Shown: positions 26,094-34,657 of the stretch, one piece after another
How positions within the stretch are numbered: position 1 is the first letter of the stretch
How the letters are laid out: every line of letters starts with the position of its first letter
Origin: RCIO01 sp965232405
Lineage (GTDB): Bacteria; Pseudomonadota; Alphaproteobacteria; Rhizobiales; Rhizobiaceae
Assembly: GCA_965232405.1 (NCBI GenBank)
Contig: OZ246966.1
Span: 248,001-312,000 of the forward strand
Direction of reading: 5' to 3'
Length of the DNA: 64,000 nt
The notes under the pieces: model-generated
Told to the model about the DNA's origin: nothing
Database searches by the model: none
What the model saw: only the letters and a program-made list of their open reading frames with translations
Made by a program: the position numbers and the translations under genes

Positions 26094-26816
26094 CTAAGTT
26101 GGATGTTCGTTGCCGCTCGCGCGCTGGATTGCGGGCCGCCCGTGCAGCAGCGCGGCCTTCATCAGCGCCACCAGATGCGTGGCGGTCGCCATCTCGTCTT
26201 CGGGGTCGCAACGGCCGTCCGAAAGACGGCTGATGCGGCCGGTATCGGCCATCGTGTAGACCATGACCCCGAGCATGGCCTGGTAGCCCCAATTGATTTC
26301 CTCGATGGAGCGATCCGGCAGCGCCAATTGCAATGCCTCCATCACCTTGTAGGCGATGGGATCGAAGAACTCCTGGATCACGCCGCGCTGGTGCGACTTC
26401 GGATCCGAAACCTCCCGCGCCAGAATGCGCGCGTAGCTTGAGCTCTTCTCGGCGCTCCGCATGTGAAGGTTAGGCACCAGCACCGCCTTCACGATCATCT
26501 CGACCTTGCGCTCCTGGTCGGGCTCCATCTCGGCGAACCGCAAACCGGCAACGCGCTGGTCTGTAATCATCGGTGCGCGCATTTCGAAGATGGCCCGATA
26601 GAGCCCCTCTTTGCCGCCGAAATGGTAATTTATCAGCGCCACTGGAACGTCAGCGTGCTGTGCGATCCGCCTCACCGAGACGCCATCGAAGCCATGATCG
26701 GCAAACTCGGCTTCGGCCGCGTGGATGATGCGCGAGCGCGTCGCAGCCGAATTACGCTGTGATGCCTCGACGGCAATAACCTTCTGGTCTTGCTCGGTTT
26801 TTTTGGTTCTGGCCAT
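26094..26816 (-). CDS. TetR family transcriptional regulator
   Basis: A 240-residue regulator. The N-terminal helix-turn-helix is visible in RSRIIHAAEAEFADHGF (about 27-43) through VSVRRIAQHADVPVALINYH, followed by a larger ligand-binding C-terminal domain with a CerR-like length. ATG 26816 is preceded immediately by a GTG at 26819, either of which could start the protein. The gene is divergent from the TRAP transporter operon and heads the leftward FAH/acyl-CoA synthetase unit. It therefore sits in the right place to control both through the palindrome at 26866-26885. Effector is presumably the transported acid or its CoA ester. Confidence 0.9.
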   Translation of the reverse strand: MARTKKTEQDQKVIAVEASQRNSAATRSRIIHAAEAEFADHGFDGVSVRRIAQHADVPVALINYHFGGKEGLYRAIFEMRAPMITDQRVAGLRFAEMEPDQERKVEMIVKAVLVPNLHMRSAEKSSSYARILAREVSDPKSHQRGVIQEFFDPIAYKVMEALQLALPDRSIEEINWGYQAMLGVMVYTMADTGRISRLSDGRCDPEDEMATATHLVALMKAALLHGRPAIQRASGNEHPT

Positions 26817-26865
26817 CACTGTTCCGAAACGGCGAACAGCACATATCGGCAGTTCGCGATTGCTG

Positions 26866-26885
26866 ATTTGAACGCTATATCAAAT
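26866..26885. promoter_or_regulatory. candidate operator of the TetR-type regulator
   Basis: ATTTGA (26866-26871) and TCAAAT (26880-26885) form a perfect 6-bp inverted repeat with an 8-base centre, 20 bp in all, a common TetR-family operator size. A second small palindrome, TCAATTGA, lies at 26901-26908. Between the two is TTGTCA (26889-26894), 17 bases before TAGCGT (26912-26917), a possible rightward promoter for the TRAP operon. The arrangement puts operators around that promoter and about 50 bases from the regulator start. Confidence 0.5.
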
Positions 26886-26972
26886 TTCTTGTCAACTTGT
26901 TCAATTGAGGTTAGCGTTCCTGTCTCAATGCGGAAGCTGGGAGTGAGCCGCATTCGACAAGGGAGGAATGGC

Positions 26973-28046
26973 ATGTATCGCAACGCAATGCTGGGCGGCG
27001 TGGCCGCCATAGCCGTCGGCTTCACATCTGCGCCGGCGTTTTCACAGGAAACCATCAACCTCACGGTCGCCACCGGGCACCCGGAGGTGTTCCTTTGGGT
27101 GAAGCATCTGAAGGAAACCTTCATCCCGACGGTGGACGCCGAACTCGCCAAGACAGGCGAGATCAAGGTCAACTGGACCGAAGGTTATGGCGGCACCATC
27201 GTCAAGCTGGGATCCGAGGTGGAGGCGTTCCAGACGGGCATCATGGATGTCGGCCAGATGAGCGGCGTGTTCAATCCGGCGGCAATGGGCCTGCTTAACC
27301 TGACTTACGCCATGCCTTTTGGGCCGGCCGATGCGCGCGGCGTCACCGAAGCGGTCGAAAAGGCGCTGGTCGATACGGAAGGCGCGCTCGCGCAGCTCGA
27401 GGAAGCAACCGGTGTGGTCTACATCGGCGGCGGCATCGCGATCGATGACTACAATATCGCCTCGACCAAGGAGCTGAAGACCCTCGCCGATCTCGACGGC
27501 GTGAAAATCGGCGGCGCAGGCCCCAACCTCGGCTGGCTGGCCAGCACCGGTGCGGTCGGCGTCCAAGGCAGCTATGTGACGTTCTACAACGACATCAAGA
27601 CCGGCGTTTATGACGGAAATATCGGCTGGATGACGGCCAATGTGCCAGCCAAGATCCACGAGGTTGCGCCAAACTTCAACCTGGTCAATTTCGGCGCCAT
27701 GTATATCGGCGGCATGGGCGTGGCGAAGCCGGTCTGGGACACCTTCTCCGACGAAACCAAGGCCGCGTTCCGCACGGCAGCCGCCGCCTACACGACAGCC
27801 TATTTCGACGAACAGGAAGCGCGCTACGAATCTGCCAAGGCCGCGCTGGTCGAGGGTGGCGGAAAGCTGGTCGAGTTCGACAGCGGCGAACGCGAGACCT
27901 GGATCAACAACCTGCCAAACCCGACCTCTGCATGGATCGCAGCAGCTGAAGCACGCGGCGAACCGGCTCGGCAGGTTCTTGAGGCCTATCGCGACAATCT
28001 GGCTACGGGCGGCTTCACCTTCGTTCGCGATTACCTCGCCGAATAA
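26973..28046 (+). CDS. TRAP transporter substrate-binding protein (DctP-type)
   Basis: Periplasmic receptor of a tripartite ATP-independent periplasmic transporter, 357 residues. A signal peptide is seen: MYRNAMLGG, then a hydrophobic stretch ending in APAFSQ. The mature start LTVATGHPEVFLWVKHLKE and the segment around VEAFQTGIMDVGQMSG fit the DctP family. ATG 26973 stands seven bases after GGGAGG. It is the first gene of the dctP-dctQ-dctM unit and is followed by an 11-bp hairpin that could limit read-through, giving more binding protein than permease. Ligand is unknown but likely a carboxylate. Confidence 0.9.
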   Translation: MYRNAMLGGVAAIAVGFTSAPAFSQETINLTVATGHPEVFLWVKHLKETFIPTVDAELAKTGEIKVNWTEGYGGTIVKLGSEVEAFQTGIMDVGQMSGVFNPAAMGLLNLTYAMPFGPADARGVTEAVEKALVDTEGALAQLEEATGVVYIGGGIAIDDYNIASTKELKTLADLDGVKIGGAGPNLGWLASTGAVGVQGSYVTFYNDIKTGVYDGNIGWMTANVPAKIHEVAPNFNLVNFGAMYIGGMGVAKPVWDTFSDETKAAFRTAAAAYTTAYFDEQEARYESAKAALVEGGGKLVEFDSGERETWINNLPNPTSAWIAAAEARGEPARQVLEAYRDNLATGGFTFVRDYLAE

Positions 28047-28058
28047 CATCCTCCCTGG

Positions 28059-28085
28059 CCCGGCGTCCGCAATGGACGCCGGGCT
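28059..28085 (+). terminator. 11-bp stem-loop between TRAP receptor and permease genes
   Basis: GCCCGGCGTCC (28059-28069) and GGACGCCGGGC (28075-28085) are perfect reverse complements around a GCAAT loop. The element begins 13 bases after the dctP stop and ends 32 bases before the dctQ start. It has no T-run, so it may act as a partial terminator or as a 3' stabiliser of the receptor mRNA. Confidence 0.55.
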
Positions 28086-28116
28086 TCCAATCTGTGCGGA
28101 AGAGAGGGCCGATCGG

Positions 28117-28674
28117 ATGGCGGACGAGCCAGTTTTCCCCGGCAAAGAAGCCGCGCCTGATCGCGATGGCATTTTCGGCAGGATCATCGGCGCGATGAAT
28201 GCGCTTGGCACGGTCTGGATCATCGGCCTGATGCTGCTGATCAATGCCGATATATTCGGACGGACCGCACTGAATGCACCGATCGCCGGCGTCGCCGAAC
28301 TGGTCGCCTTTTCGATCGTCGGCATCGTATTCCTGCAGCTGGCCCATACGCTCAAATCCGGATCGATGACCCGGTCAGAGGTGCTGCTCAATTACCTTGA
28401 GCAGCGCGCGCCCGCACTTCGCAGCACATTGCTGGCCCTGTTTCATCTCGTTGGCGCAGTTCTGCTTGGTGTCATCGCATGGCGCTTCTGGCCAAGCGTG
28501 GAACAGGCGTGGCTGTCGCCTGAGCGCCATTTCATGGGCAACCCCGGCTTCTTCACCGTGTCGCAATGGCCGCTCTTCGCCCTTATGCTGGCCGGCATCG
28601 TCGCGACATCGCTGCAGTTCCTCATTGATGCCGCCGGCCACGTCCGCGCCGCTGTCAGCGGTGAATCCGCATGA
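28117..28674 (+). CDS. TRAP transporter small permease (DctQ-type)
   Basis: Small membrane subunit of the TRAP transporter, 185 residues, with four predicted membrane segments (for example VWIIGLMLLINADIFGRT, GVAELVAFSIVGIVFLQLA, LFHLVGAVLLGVIAW and the C-terminal LFALMLAGIVATSLQFL). ATG 28117 has AGAGAGGG ahead of it. The frame is open far upstream through dctP's alternative frame, but only the part from here is DctQ-like. Its 3' end overlaps the dctM start by four bases (ATGA), indicating coupled translation. Confidence 0.9.
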   Translation: MADEPVFPGKEAAPDRDGIFGRIIGAMNALGTVWIIGLMLLINADIFGRTALNAPIAGVAELVAFSIVGIVFLQLAHTLKSGSMTRSEVLLNYLEQRAPALRSTLLALFHLVGAVLLGVIAWRFWPSVEQAWLSPERHFMGNPGFFTVSQWPLFALMLAGIVATSLQFLIDAAGHVRAAVSGESA

Positions 28675-29984
28675 GCGGCATCGAAATCGCCCTCGCCTCG
28701 ATCGGCGCCATGCTGGTGCTGATCTATGCCGGCATGCATGTCGCCATCGCGCTGATGCTGCTTTCTTTCGTCGGCGTCTGGATGCTGCGCGACAATTTCC
28801 AGATCGCGTCGAACGTCATGGTCCTGGCGTTCAAGGATTCAATTTCCGACTACCTGTTCGGTGTCGTGCCGCTGTTCGTGTTCATGGGCCTGCTAGTGGC
28901 TGTCGCGGGCATCGGGCGCGATACGTTCGAAGTCGCCGCCCAGATATTCCGCAAGGTGCTTGGCGGGCTTGGCATCGCAACGGTTGCAGCCAACGCGGTG
29001 TTCGCCGCGATCACCGGCATTTCGATCGCTTCCGCCGCCGTGTTCACCAAGGTGGCTGTGCCTGAGATGATGCGCCACGGATACACCGGCCGCTTCTCCG
29101 TCGGCGTCGTCGCGGGCTCGTCCGTGCTCGGCATGCTTATCCCGCCCAGCCTGCTGTTCATCCTCTATGGCGTGTTGACCGAGCAGTCCGTTGGTTCGCT
29201 GTTCATCGCCGGGGTCATCCCGGGCGTCCTGCTCTCCGTGGTCTACTGTGTCGGCATTCTTCTGCTGGCGCGCTTCGCGCAGAACTTCGTCGGGAGTGCA
29301 TCCCGGTCCGTCGAAGAACCGCCGGACATGAGCGGCGGCGAGATGGTAGCCAAGATTTTCCCGATCGTTCTTCTGATCGCGCTGGTTCTGGGCGGCATCT
29401 ATGGCGGCTTCTTCACGCCCACGGAGGCTGGTGCCGCCGGTGCGCTTGGCGCGCTTGTGATCTCGCTCGCCAAGCGGCGGTTGAGCTGGGCGAGCTTCTG
29501 GCAGGTCCTGGTGCAGACCGGGCACACAACCGCTTCGATCTGCTTCCTGATCATTGGCGCAAGTCTTTATTCGCGCATGCTTTCAATGTCGGGCATGCCG
29601 GGCGCACTTGGCGGCTGGGTCGCCGATTCGGGCTTGGGGCCAACGGGCATCATCATCCTGCTGATGCTGGTAATCATGCTGCTCGGCACGATCCTCGATT
29701 CCGCTTCGATCATGCTGCTCACGCTGCCGATCGCGCTGCCCATCCTCATGGCCGCACAGGTCGATCTCATCTGGCTCGGCGTTCTGGTCATCATCGCCGT
29801 CGAAATCGGTCTTCTGACGCCGCCCTTCGGCATCGCGGTTTACGTCATCAAGGCAACGTTGGGCCCCGACAGCGAGGTGACACTTGGCGAGATTTTCATG
29901 GGCGCAGCACCATTCGCGCTCATGATGCTGCTCGTGCTCATCCTCGTTTTCCTGTTCCCGTGGCTCGCCACGGCGCTCGTCTAG
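28671..29984 (+). CDS. TRAP transporter large permease (DctM-type)
   Basis: Large membrane subunit with about twelve membrane segments, 437 residues, forming the sodium-coupled channel of the transporter with DctQ. Typical DctM stretches are visible: AFKDSISDYLFGVVPLFVFMG (in two parts), the GSSVLGMLIPPSLLFILYG segment and the C-terminal LLTPPFGIAVYVIK. It overlaps dctQ by four bases and is followed 17 bases later by an MBL-fold hydrolase gene, probably in the same operon. Confidence 0.94.
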   Translation: MSGIEIALASIGAMLVLIYAGMHVAIALMLLSFVGVWMLRDNFQIASNVMVLAFKDSISDYLFGVVPLFVFMGLLVAVAGIGRDTFEVAAQIFRKVLGGLGIATVAANAVFAAITGISIASAAVFTKVAVPEMMRHGYTGRFSVGVVAGSSVLGMLIPPSLLFILYGVLTEQSVGSLFIAGVIPGVLLSVVYCVGILLLARFAQNFVGSASRSVEEPPDMSGGEMVAKIFPIVLLIALVLGGIYGGFFTPTEAGAAGALGALVISLAKRRLSWASFWQVLVQTGHTTASICFLIIGASLYSRMLSMSGMPGALGGWVADSGLGPTGIIILLMLVIMLLGTILDSASIMLLTLPIALPILMAAQVDLIWLGVLVIIAVEIGLLTPPFGIAVYVIKATLGPDSEVTLGEIFMGAAPFALMMLLVLILVFLFPWLATALV

Positions 29985-30001
29985 CACTGGGGAGAAAAAC
30001 A

Positions 30002-31018
30002 GTGGCGAAATGGCAGTTCACCAAAGGAATCCATGACCTCGGCAATGGCTGCTACGCCTATCTGGTGCCGGACGGCAGCTGGGGCTGGTCGAACTCCGGA
30101 ATCATCGTCGATGGCGATTCGTCCCTGCTGGTCGACACACTGTTTGACCTGAAATTGACGGCCGAGATGCTCAAGGCCTATCGGGATTCAATTCCGGCCG
30201 CGAAGAAGATCGGCACGCTCGTCAACACGCATGCCGACGGCGACCACACTTTCGGCAACCAGCTTGTCGAGGGCGCTCGCATCATTGCCACCCAGGGCAC
30301 GGTCGACGATTTTGCACGGTTCGATCCGAAGGTGATTCACAACATCTGCATGAACGCCGAAGAGTTCGGCTCCGCCGGCGTATTCATGCGCGAGTGCTTC
30401 CGGCCTTTCGACTTCACCGGCATCGAACTGACGCCGCCTACCGAGACGTTTTCCGGCACGTTGGACATCATGGTAGGATCGAAGAAAGTGCAGCTGATCG
30501 AGGTCGGCCCGGCGCATTCTCTCGGAGATGCCTTGATCTATGTGCCTGACGACAAGGTCCTCTTCACCGGCGACATCCTCTTTACCGGCGGAACGCCGAT
30601 CGCATGGTATGGACCGGTCAAGCGGTGGATCGACGTCTGCGACATGGTTCTTGACATGGATGTCGAGACCATCGTTGCCGGCCACGGACCGATTTCGACC
30701 AAGGATGACGTCCGCGATATGCGCGACTATCTCCAACACATCACCGATGAGGCGCGTCCTCTTTGGGAAGCCGGCATGGATTACCTCGCCGCTTCCTACA
30801 AGATCGACCTCGGAAGGTGGAAGGACCGCGAAGACGCCGAACGCATGGTCGTCACCACCCAGACCCTGTTCGATGATTTCGCCAATGCTCCGGAGCGTCC
30901 GGTGCGTGCGCCGATACCGTTCTTTGCGGAGATGAAGAGTTTCCGGCACCATCTGGGCCGCGGCCCTGTGCATGAGACCTACTGCAAGGCCTGCGGCCTC
31001 AAGCATGACGCTTATTAG
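30002..31018 (+). CDS. MBL fold metallo-hydrolase
   Basis: A 338-residue metallo-beta-lactamase-fold hydrolase. The dinuclear zinc motif HADGDHTFGN (HxxxDH) is present, followed by FTGDILFTGG with the bridging Asp and VAGHGPIS with a late His. Members hydrolyse esters, thioesters or lactones. I use GTG 30002, seven bases after GGGGAG; the frame is open to 29960 inside dctM. There is no signal peptide. A Cys pair near the C-terminus (ETYCKACGLKHD) could bind a metal. It belongs to the TRAP operon; a role on the imported compound is inferred. Confidence 0.88.
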   Translation: MAKWQFTKGIHDLGNGCYAYLVPDGSWGWSNSGIIVDGDSSLLVDTLFDLKLTAEMLKAYRDSIPAAKKIGTLVNTHADGDHTFGNQLVEGARIIATQGTVDDFARFDPKVIHNICMNAEEFGSAGVFMRECFRPFDFTGIELTPPTETFSGTLDIMVGSKKVQLIEVGPAHSLGDALIYVPDDKVLFTGDILFTGGTPIAWYGPVKRWIDVCDMVLDMDVETIVAGHGPISTKDDVRDMRDYLQHITDEARPLWEAGMDYLAASYKIDLGRWKDREDAERMVVTTQTLFDDFANAPERPVRAPIPFFAEMKSFRHHLGRGPVHETYCKACGLKHDAY

Positions 31019-31197
31019 GGTACCGCTGCGATACGCTGATGCCGCTCCGGCCTGGATGCGGGCGTGACGAACAGGCGGGGCCTTGGTGTCCGAACGCATG
31101 CTGGGAAATTGCATGGCGGCGGCGCGCCGGCACAACCGGTTGGGCTCGTCCTCAACTTTTCGGTGGGTTAGAAACCTGAGATACTGAGGAGACCGCC

Positions 31198-31974
31198 ATG
31201 CCAAGACGCATCGTTGACATATCCGCCCCGCTCGAGACGGGCATAGCCTCCGACCCGCCAATGGCTCTGCCGCAGATCGAATATCTGGACCATCAGGCAA
31301 CAGCCGATCAGGTGGTCTCCTTCTTTCCCGGCATGACGAAGGACCAGCTTCCCAATGGCGAAGGCTGGGGCATCGAACAGCTCAATATCACCACCCACAA
31401 CGGCACCCATCTGGACGCGCCCTGGCATTTCGCCTCGACGATGAACGGTGGCGAGCGCGCCATGACCATCGACGAGATGCCGCTGGAATGGTGCTTCAAT
31501 CCCGGTGTGAAGCTCGACTTCCGCCATTTCGACGATGGTTATGTTGCGACGGCGGCCGATGTCGAAAACGAACTGAAGCGCATCGGCCACGAGTTGCAAC
31601 CGCTGGATATCGTGGTGGTCAACACGGCTGCCGGTGCCCGCTACGGCCAGCCCGACTACGTCTCAACCGGTTGCGGCATGGGACGCGAAGCCACGCTCTA
31701 CCTTCTCGAACGCGGTGTGCGCATCACCGGAACCGATGCCTGGAGCTGGGACGCTCCTTTCGTGCACACGGCAAGAAAATATGCCGAGACCGGGGACGCT
31801 TCGCTCATCTGGGAGGGCCATCGGGCGGGCATGGAGATCGGCTACGGGCACATAGAAAAGCTTGCCAATCTCGAGCAGCTCCCGCCGACCGGCTATGACA
31901 TCGCCTGTTTCCCCTACAAGATCAAAGGCGCCTCGGCCGGCTTCACGCGCGCCGTGGCAATCTTCCAGGATTGA
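31198..31974 (+). CDS. cyclase family protein (kynurenine formamidase-like)
   Basis: Metal-dependent amidohydrolase-type protein of the cyclase/kynurenine formamidase family, 258 residues. The signature HNGTHLDAPWHF contains the HxGTHxDxPxH zinc motif, and a second cluster with GTDAWSWDAPF follows. The family includes kynurenine formamidase, isatin hydrolase and polyketide cyclase-like enzymes, all opening or closing ring amides or lactams. ATG 31198 follows GAGGAG. It is 179 bases behind the MBL gene and shares its orientation, so it may be in the same catabolic unit. Substrate unassigned. Confidence 0.9.
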   Translation: MPRRIVDISAPLETGIASDPPMALPQIEYLDHQATADQVVSFFPGMTKDQLPNGEGWGIEQLNITTHNGTHLDAPWHFASTMNGGERAMTIDEMPLEWCFNPGVKLDFRHFDDGYVATAADVENELKRIGHELQPLDIVVVNTAAGARYGQPDYVSTGCGMGREATLYLLERGVRITGTDAWSWDAPFVHTARKYAETGDASLIWEGHRAGMEIGYGHIEKLANLEQLPPTGYDIACFPYKIKGASAGFTRAVAIFQD

Positions 31975-32004
31975 TGCCACACCCTTGCAGCGGCCGCCTT
32001 CTGA

Positions 32005-32048
32005 TGCCAAATCAGGGCAGTTGCCGCGCCGGGCGCGGAGATTTGGCA
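32005..32048 (+). other. inverted repeat in the cyclase-map gap
   Basis: TGCCAAATC (32005-32013) and GATTTGGCA (32040-32048) are perfect 9-bp reverse complements. The 26-base interior itself contains a short GC-rich GCGCC/GGCGC stem. The hairpin lies 31 bases after the cyclase stop and ends shortly before the map start (32065). It could end the catabolic transcript or form part of the map leader. Confidence 0.4.
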
Positions 32049-32067
32049 AACCGAGCAGGCTGTCGTG

Positions 32068-32901
32068 ATGATTACCTATGTCGAAGCTGATGTCGCGCCA
32101 GCGCGCAATACCGGCCAGATAAGGCTCTATGGCGAGGATGCGTTTGAGGGAATGCGCAAGGCGTGCAACCTTACCGCGCGTTGCCTCGACGAGCTTGCCG
32201 CCATAGTCAAACCCGGCGTGCAAACCTCGGAAATCGACCGTTTCATCTTTCAGTTCGGCATGGATCACGGCGCCATTCCCGCAACCCTCAACTATCGCGG
32301 CTACACCAAGTCATCCTGCACGTCGATCAACCACGTCGTCTGTCACGGCATTCCCGATGACAAGCCTCTCAAGGATGGCGACATCGTCAACATCGATGTC
32401 ACCTATATTCTCGACGGTTGGCACGGCGATTCCAGCCGCATGTACCCCGTCGGCAATATCAAGCGGGCTGCCGAGCGGCTGCTCGAAGTCACACATGAAT
32501 GCCTGATGCGGGGCATTGCGGCCGTCAAACCGGGCGTCAGGACAGGCGCGATCGGCGCGGCCATCCAGACCTATGCCGAATCCCAGCGCTGTTCCGTCGT
32601 GCGCGATTTCTGCGGCCACGGTGTCGGCCGCCTGTTCCACGACGCGCCCAACATCCTTCACTACGGCTCGCCGCAGGAAGGCGTTGAGATGCGCGAAGGC
32701 ATGATCTTCACCATCGAGCCTATGATCAATCTTGGCCGCCCGCAGGTGAAAGTTCTTTCCGATGGCTGGACTGCCGTGACGCGCGACCGTTCGCTATCGG
32801 CGCAATATGAGCATACCGTCGGTGTAACGAAGGATGGCTGCGAGGTATTTACGCTGTCGCCTGCGGGACTGCACCGTCCAGGGCTCGCTGACGCTGCATG
32901 A
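32068..32901 (+). CDS. map: type I methionine aminopeptidase
   Basis: Removes the initiator methionine from new proteins. The 277-residue protein has the conserved metal ligands: Asp in NIDVTYILDGWHGDSSRM (two Asp), His in FCGHGVGRLFHD, Glu in MIFTIEPMINLG and Glu in QYEHTVGVT. HNHVVCHGIP-like SINHVVCHGIPD is also typical. A GTG at 32065 directly precedes ATG 32068; both are possible starts. It is followed by radC, the usual Rhizobiales neighbour, and marks the end of the accessory catabolic cluster. Confidence 0.95.
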   Translation: MITYVEADVAPARNTGQIRLYGEDAFEGMRKACNLTARCLDELAAIVKPGVQTSEIDRFIFQFGMDHGAIPATLNYRGYTKSSCTSINHVVCHGIPDDKPLKDGDIVNIDVTYILDGWHGDSSRMYPVGNIKRAAERLLEVTHECLMRGIAAVKPGVRTGAIGAAIQTYAESQRCSVVRDFCGHGVGRLFHDAPNILHYGSPQEGVEMREGMIFTIEPMINLGRPQVKVLSDGWTAVTRDRSLSAQYEHTVGVTKDGCEVFTLSPAGLHRPGLADAA

Positions 32902-32973
32902 AGAAACGGGGATAACGCATTGCCAATAAATCGTTATCACTTCCCAGACTGACCGCTACCGCTAAGGGCCACA

Positions 32974-33720
32974 ATGTCGGACAGCGAGGACGACGAGACA
33001 GGCTTCTTCTCCGAAATGCCGGCAAGCCGGGCGGCAAGACCGGCGCCGAAACCGCATTATCACGGCCACCGCCAGCGCCTGCGTGACCGGTTTGGCCGGC
33101 AAGGTGCCGCCGCCCTCTCCGACTACGAACTGCTTGAACTGATGCTGTTTCGCGTCATCCCGCGCGCCGACACCAAGGCGGCTGCAAAGGCGCTGCTTGC
33201 CCGCTTTGGCTCGTTCCCCGAAGTACTCGGCGCGCCGGCAAAGCTGCTTCAGGAAGTGGACGGGATCGGCGAGACCGCGGCGCTCGAAATAAAGGTCGTC
33301 GCAGCGGCCGCGGAACGCATGACCCGTGGCGCAGTCGCAGGGCGTCAGGTACTCAGCTCGTGGGCAGACGTCATCACCTATTGCCGCGCGGCGATGGCCT
33401 TCGAGCCGCGGGAACAGTTCCGTATCCTGTTCCTCGACAAGAAGAACGTGCTGATAGCGGATGAGGTCCAGCAGACCGGGACGGTCGATCACACGCCGGT
33501 CTATCCGCGCGAGGTCGTGCGTCGTGCACTGGAACTGTCGGCGACCGCGGTGATCCTCGTCCACAACCACCCGTCAGGCGACCCTGCGCCGTCCCGCGCC
33601 GATATCGACATGACCAGGACAATCATCGAGACGGCGAAGCCGCTGGGCATCATCGTTCACGACCACATCATCGTGGGTCGCGACGGCCACGCCAGCCTGA
33701 AGGGGCTTCAGCTTATCTGA
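32974..33720 (+). CDS. radC: RadC/JAB domain DNA repair-associated protein
   Basis: RadC family protein, 248 residues. An N-terminal helix-hairpin-helix region (about 70-105, with LLQEVDGIGETAALEIK) is followed by the JAB/MPN domain with the metal motif HNHPSGDPAPSRADIDMT near residue 190. The name comes from early genetics; the true function of RadC is unsettled. ATG 32974. Convergent with the L,D-transpeptidase gene 24 bases away. Length is typical of alphaproteobacterial RadC. Confidence 0.94.
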   Translation: MSDSEDDETGFFSEMPASRAARPAPKPHYHGHRQRLRDRFGRQGAAALSDYELLELMLFRVIPRADTKAAAKALLARFGSFPEVLGAPAKLLQEVDGIGETAALEIKVVAAAAERMTRGAVAGRQVLSSWADVITYCRAAMAFEPREQFRILFLDKKNVLIADEVQQTGTVDHTPVYPREVVRRALELSATAVILVHNHPSGDPAPSRADIDMTRTIIETAKPLGIIVHDHIIVGRDGHASLKGLQLI

Positions 33721-33744
33721 GACGGGCAACTGCCCGCGGCCGGA

Positions 33745-34461
33745 TCACAGTACGATGACTGTCGCACCTTTGCGGACACGGTCGTACAGGTCGATCACAT
33801 GGTCGTTGATCATCCGGAAGCAGCCGTTTGAAGCGGCACGGCCAATGGTTTGCGGCTGGTTGGTCCCGTGGATCCGGATATGGGTGTCCTGCCGGCCCTG
33901 GTACAGATAGATGGCGCGAGCGCCGAGCGGATTGTTCAGCCCGCCATCCATTCCGTCCTTGTAGCGCGCATACTTGCCCGGCTCACGGCGCTGCATTTCC
34001 TTGGTCGGTGTCCAGCGCGGCCACTCCTGCTTGTCGCCCACCGTTGTGGTGCCGGAAAAGCCCAGTCCGGCGCGCCCCACGGCGATTGCATAACGCCGCG
34101 CTGTGCGCGAGGATTCGATCAGGTAGAGATAGCGTTCCTTCGGGTCGATGACGATCGTCCCGCGCCGGTGCCGGCTTTCATATTTCACCGTCTGCGGCTC
34201 GAAATCGCTTTTGACCTTGAAGCGCTTCTTGGCATTTCGCTTGTCGAGGGCATCATCAAGCTCCTTCGTCTCCGGCAGCAATTCCTGCTTGCCGCCGAAA
34301 ATGGCGCTGAACAGGCCGCGCGGCTTCACCTCCTCGCTGCGCAACTGGCCCTTGTTGACGACAGCGACCTGGTAAGTCTCGTCATCTGCAATGGCAGGCG
34401 AGCCAATGACCACGCCAAGCCCGACCACGACACCGATCAGCGCGAAACTGCGAAAAAACAT
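33745..34461 (-). CDS. L,D-transpeptidase (YkuD domain)
   Basis: Exported cell-wall enzyme that forms 3-3 peptidoglycan cross-links or attaches proteins to murein. The 238-residue protein starts at ATG 34461 with a signal peptide (MFFRSFALIGVVVGLGVVIG, then cleavage after SPAIA). The YkuD catalytic motif is in IHGTNQP and AASNGCFRM, with the nucleophilic Cys. Rhizobiales have many such paralogues; this one has a ~90-residue N-terminal region before the domain. The frame is open to 34542, but the added part would hide the signal peptide. Confidence 0.92.
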   Translation of the reverse strand: MFFRSFALIGVVVGLGVVIGSPAIADDETYQVAVVNKGQLRSEEVKPRGLFSAIFGGKQELLPETKELDDALDKRNAKKRFKVKSDFEPQTVKYESRHRRGTIVIDPKERYLYLIESSRTARRYAIAVGRAGLGFSGTTTVGDKQEWPRWTPTKEMQRREPGKYARYKDGMDGGLNNPLGARAIYLYQGRQDTHIRIHGTNQPQTIGRAASNGCFRMINDHVIDLYDRVRKGATVIVL

Positions 34462-34657
34462 GATGAGCCCCGAAACCGCATCCAGAATTGCCCAGACCGC
34501 AATATTCGCAATGAGATGTCGGTCTTGAGCCGCCGGGATCATAGCGCCGGCGCCAGCGAATTCTCAAGCGCCGGAACGAGCGCTTCATCAAAAAATGCGT
34601 GATCGGAAAGGCGCGTTGCCATTCGGCAACGCCCCGAGGCCCGCAGGCCCGAAAACC

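Noticed and set aside
25071..26441. 456-codon rightward frame across the FAH and TetR genes
   Set aside because: It is antisense to two genes with recognisable families and spans their junction; a mirror artefact of high GC.
27042..28391. 449-codon leftward frame across dctP and dctQ
   Set aside because: Antisense to the TRAP genes, with no recognisable product.
23459..31974. Genomic island integrated at tRNA-Glu
   Set aside because: The catabolic cluster begins next to the tRNA, but there is no integrase and no repeat of the tRNA 3' end near 32000. GC content looks core-like.
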